NCBI RefSeq assembly: GCF_003123685.1
Contig: NZ_QCYJ01000103.1
Span: 310,001-374,000, forward strand
Length of the DNA: 64,000 nt
Direction of reading: 5' to 3'
Source of the DNA: Nocardia aurea
Lineage (GTDB): Bacteria > Actinomycetota > Actinomycetes > Mycobacteriales > Mycobacteriaceae
In this document: positions 63,346 to 64,000 of the stretch, piece by piece
How positions within the stretch are numbered: position 1 is the stretch's first letter
Layout of the letters: each line of letters opens with the position of its first letter
Notes under the pieces: generated by a model
What the model was told of the DNA's origin: nothing
Seen by the model: only the letters and a program-made list of their open reading frames with translations
The model's database searches: none
Made by a program: the position numbers and the translations under genes

Positions 63346-64000
63346 TGCCTCGCCGCGAGGATCTCGAACACATCCTGGTCATCGGCTCCGGCCCCATCGT
63401 CATCGGCCAGGCGTGCGAATTCGACTACTCCGGCACCCAGGCGTGCCGGGTGCTGCGGTCGGAGGGACTGCGGGTATCGCTGGTCAACTCCAACCCGGCG
63501 ACGATCATGACCGACCCGGAATTCGCCGACGCCACCTACGTGGAGCCGATCACCCCCGAATTCGTCGAGAAGGTCATCGCCAAGGAACGCCCCGACGCGA
63601 TCCTGGCGACCCTCGGCGGGCAGACCGCGCTCAACACCGCCGTCGCACTGCACGAGAACGGGGTGCTCGAGAAGTACAACGTCGAGCTGATCGGCGCGGA
63701 TTTCGAGGCCATCCAGCGCGGTGAGGATCGGCAGAAGTTCAAGGACATCGTCGCGAAGGTCGGCGGCGAGAGCGCTCGCTCACGGGTCTGTTTCACCATG
63801 GACGAGGTCCGCGACACGGTGGCCGAACTGGGCTTCCCCGTGGTGGTCCGGCCGTCGTTCACCATGGGCGGCCTCGGCTCGGGCATGGCATACAACGACC
63901 AGGATCTCGACCGCATCGCGGGCGGCGGCCTGGCCGCCTCACCCACCGCGAACGTCCTCATCGAGGAATCCATCCTCGGGTGGAAGGAATTCGAACTCGA
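63345..64000 (+). CDS. carB: carbamoyl-phosphate synthase, large subunit, 5' part
   Basis: The ATG at 63345 starts a frame that runs off the window with no stop (about 218 codons visible). The N-terminus reads PRREDLEHILVIGSGPIVIGQACEFDYSGTQA, the ATP-grasp pre-domain reads LVNSNPATIMTD, and FPVVVRPSFTMGGLGSG is part of the first ATP-grasp site. It makes carbamoyl phosphate for pyrimidines and arginine. The complete protein should be about 1100 residues. Confidence 0.95.
   Translation, partial: MPRREDLEHILVIGSGPIVIGQACEFDYSGTQACRVLRSEGLRVSLVNSNPATIMTDPEFADATYVEPITPEFVEKVIAKERPDAILATLGGQTALNTAVALHENGVLEKYNVELIGADFEAIQRGEDRQKFKDIVAKVGGESARSRVCFTMDEVRDTVAELGFPVVVRPSFTMGGLGSGMAYNDQDLDRIAGGGLAASPTANVLIEESILGWKEFEL

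Overview
The window is a high-GC actinobacterial chromosome segment, most likely from Nocardia or a close relative in the Nocardiaceae. The clues are GTG/ATG starts with stop-start overlaps, a mycobacteria-like order of housekeeping genes (alaS-ruvX-mltG-aroE, aroC-aroK-aroB, pepQ-efp-nusB, pyrR-pyrB-pyrC-carA-carB), an Rv2578c-type radical SAM gene, korA/korB, an EspC-like type VII secretion substrate, and many TetR regulators. No tRNA, rRNA, CRISPR array or intact insertion sequence was seen.

Region 1 (1-14050) is an actinobacterial type IV secretion or conjugation module. It encodes a degenerate P-loop protein, small two-helix membrane proteins, secreted and anchored proteins that may act like VirB8, a TrbL/VirB6-like channel protein, an SCO6880-like protein, a VirB4-like ATPase, a small HTH protein, a VirB1-like cell-wall hydrolase with a dead third domain, a VirD4/TraG coupling protein, a tandem DUF4913-like protein and a divergent coiled-coil protein. 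Almost every junction is a stop-start overlap, and three gaps are bridged exactly by micro-ORFs. No relaxase is present here. Codon use shifts inside the coupling-protein gene, which suggests a mosaic.

Region 2 (14051-37389) is core and accessory chromosome. In order it holds peptidyl-prolyl isomerase, hisS, a membrane protein, mdh, korBA, a radical SAM gene with a LexA-type box, a steroid-dehydrogenase-like epimerase whose promoter carries a KstR-type operator, an EspC-like secretion pair, an exported protein, a zinc metallopeptidase, aspS, a DUF389 protein, a Pro-rich membrane protein, an APH-like kinase, DinB, PhoD and rarA.

Region 3 (37482-50673) carries alaS-ruvX-mltG-aroE, a B-4DMT protein, the opposing aroC-aroK-aroB cluster with a prepilin peptidase, then pepQ-efp-nusB-yciI. 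AroK has an unusual Arg-rich tail of about 217 residues. AroE, AroK, AroC and AroB are four steps of the shikimate pathway.

Region 4 (50674-58583) is accessory: a DUF4334-like protein, an ion transporter, a quinone oxidoreductase divergent from a TetR regulator, an HD hydrolase, a hypothetical protein, AlkB, and a second TetR divergent from a methyltransferase. Both TetR intergenic regions carry paired operator-like repeats.

Region 5 (58677-64000) is the pyrimidine operon pyrR-pyrB-pyrC-PH-like-carA-carB, preceded by a PyrR-binding RNA element. carB runs off the window. pyrB and pyrC are joined by a fourth bridging micro-ORF.
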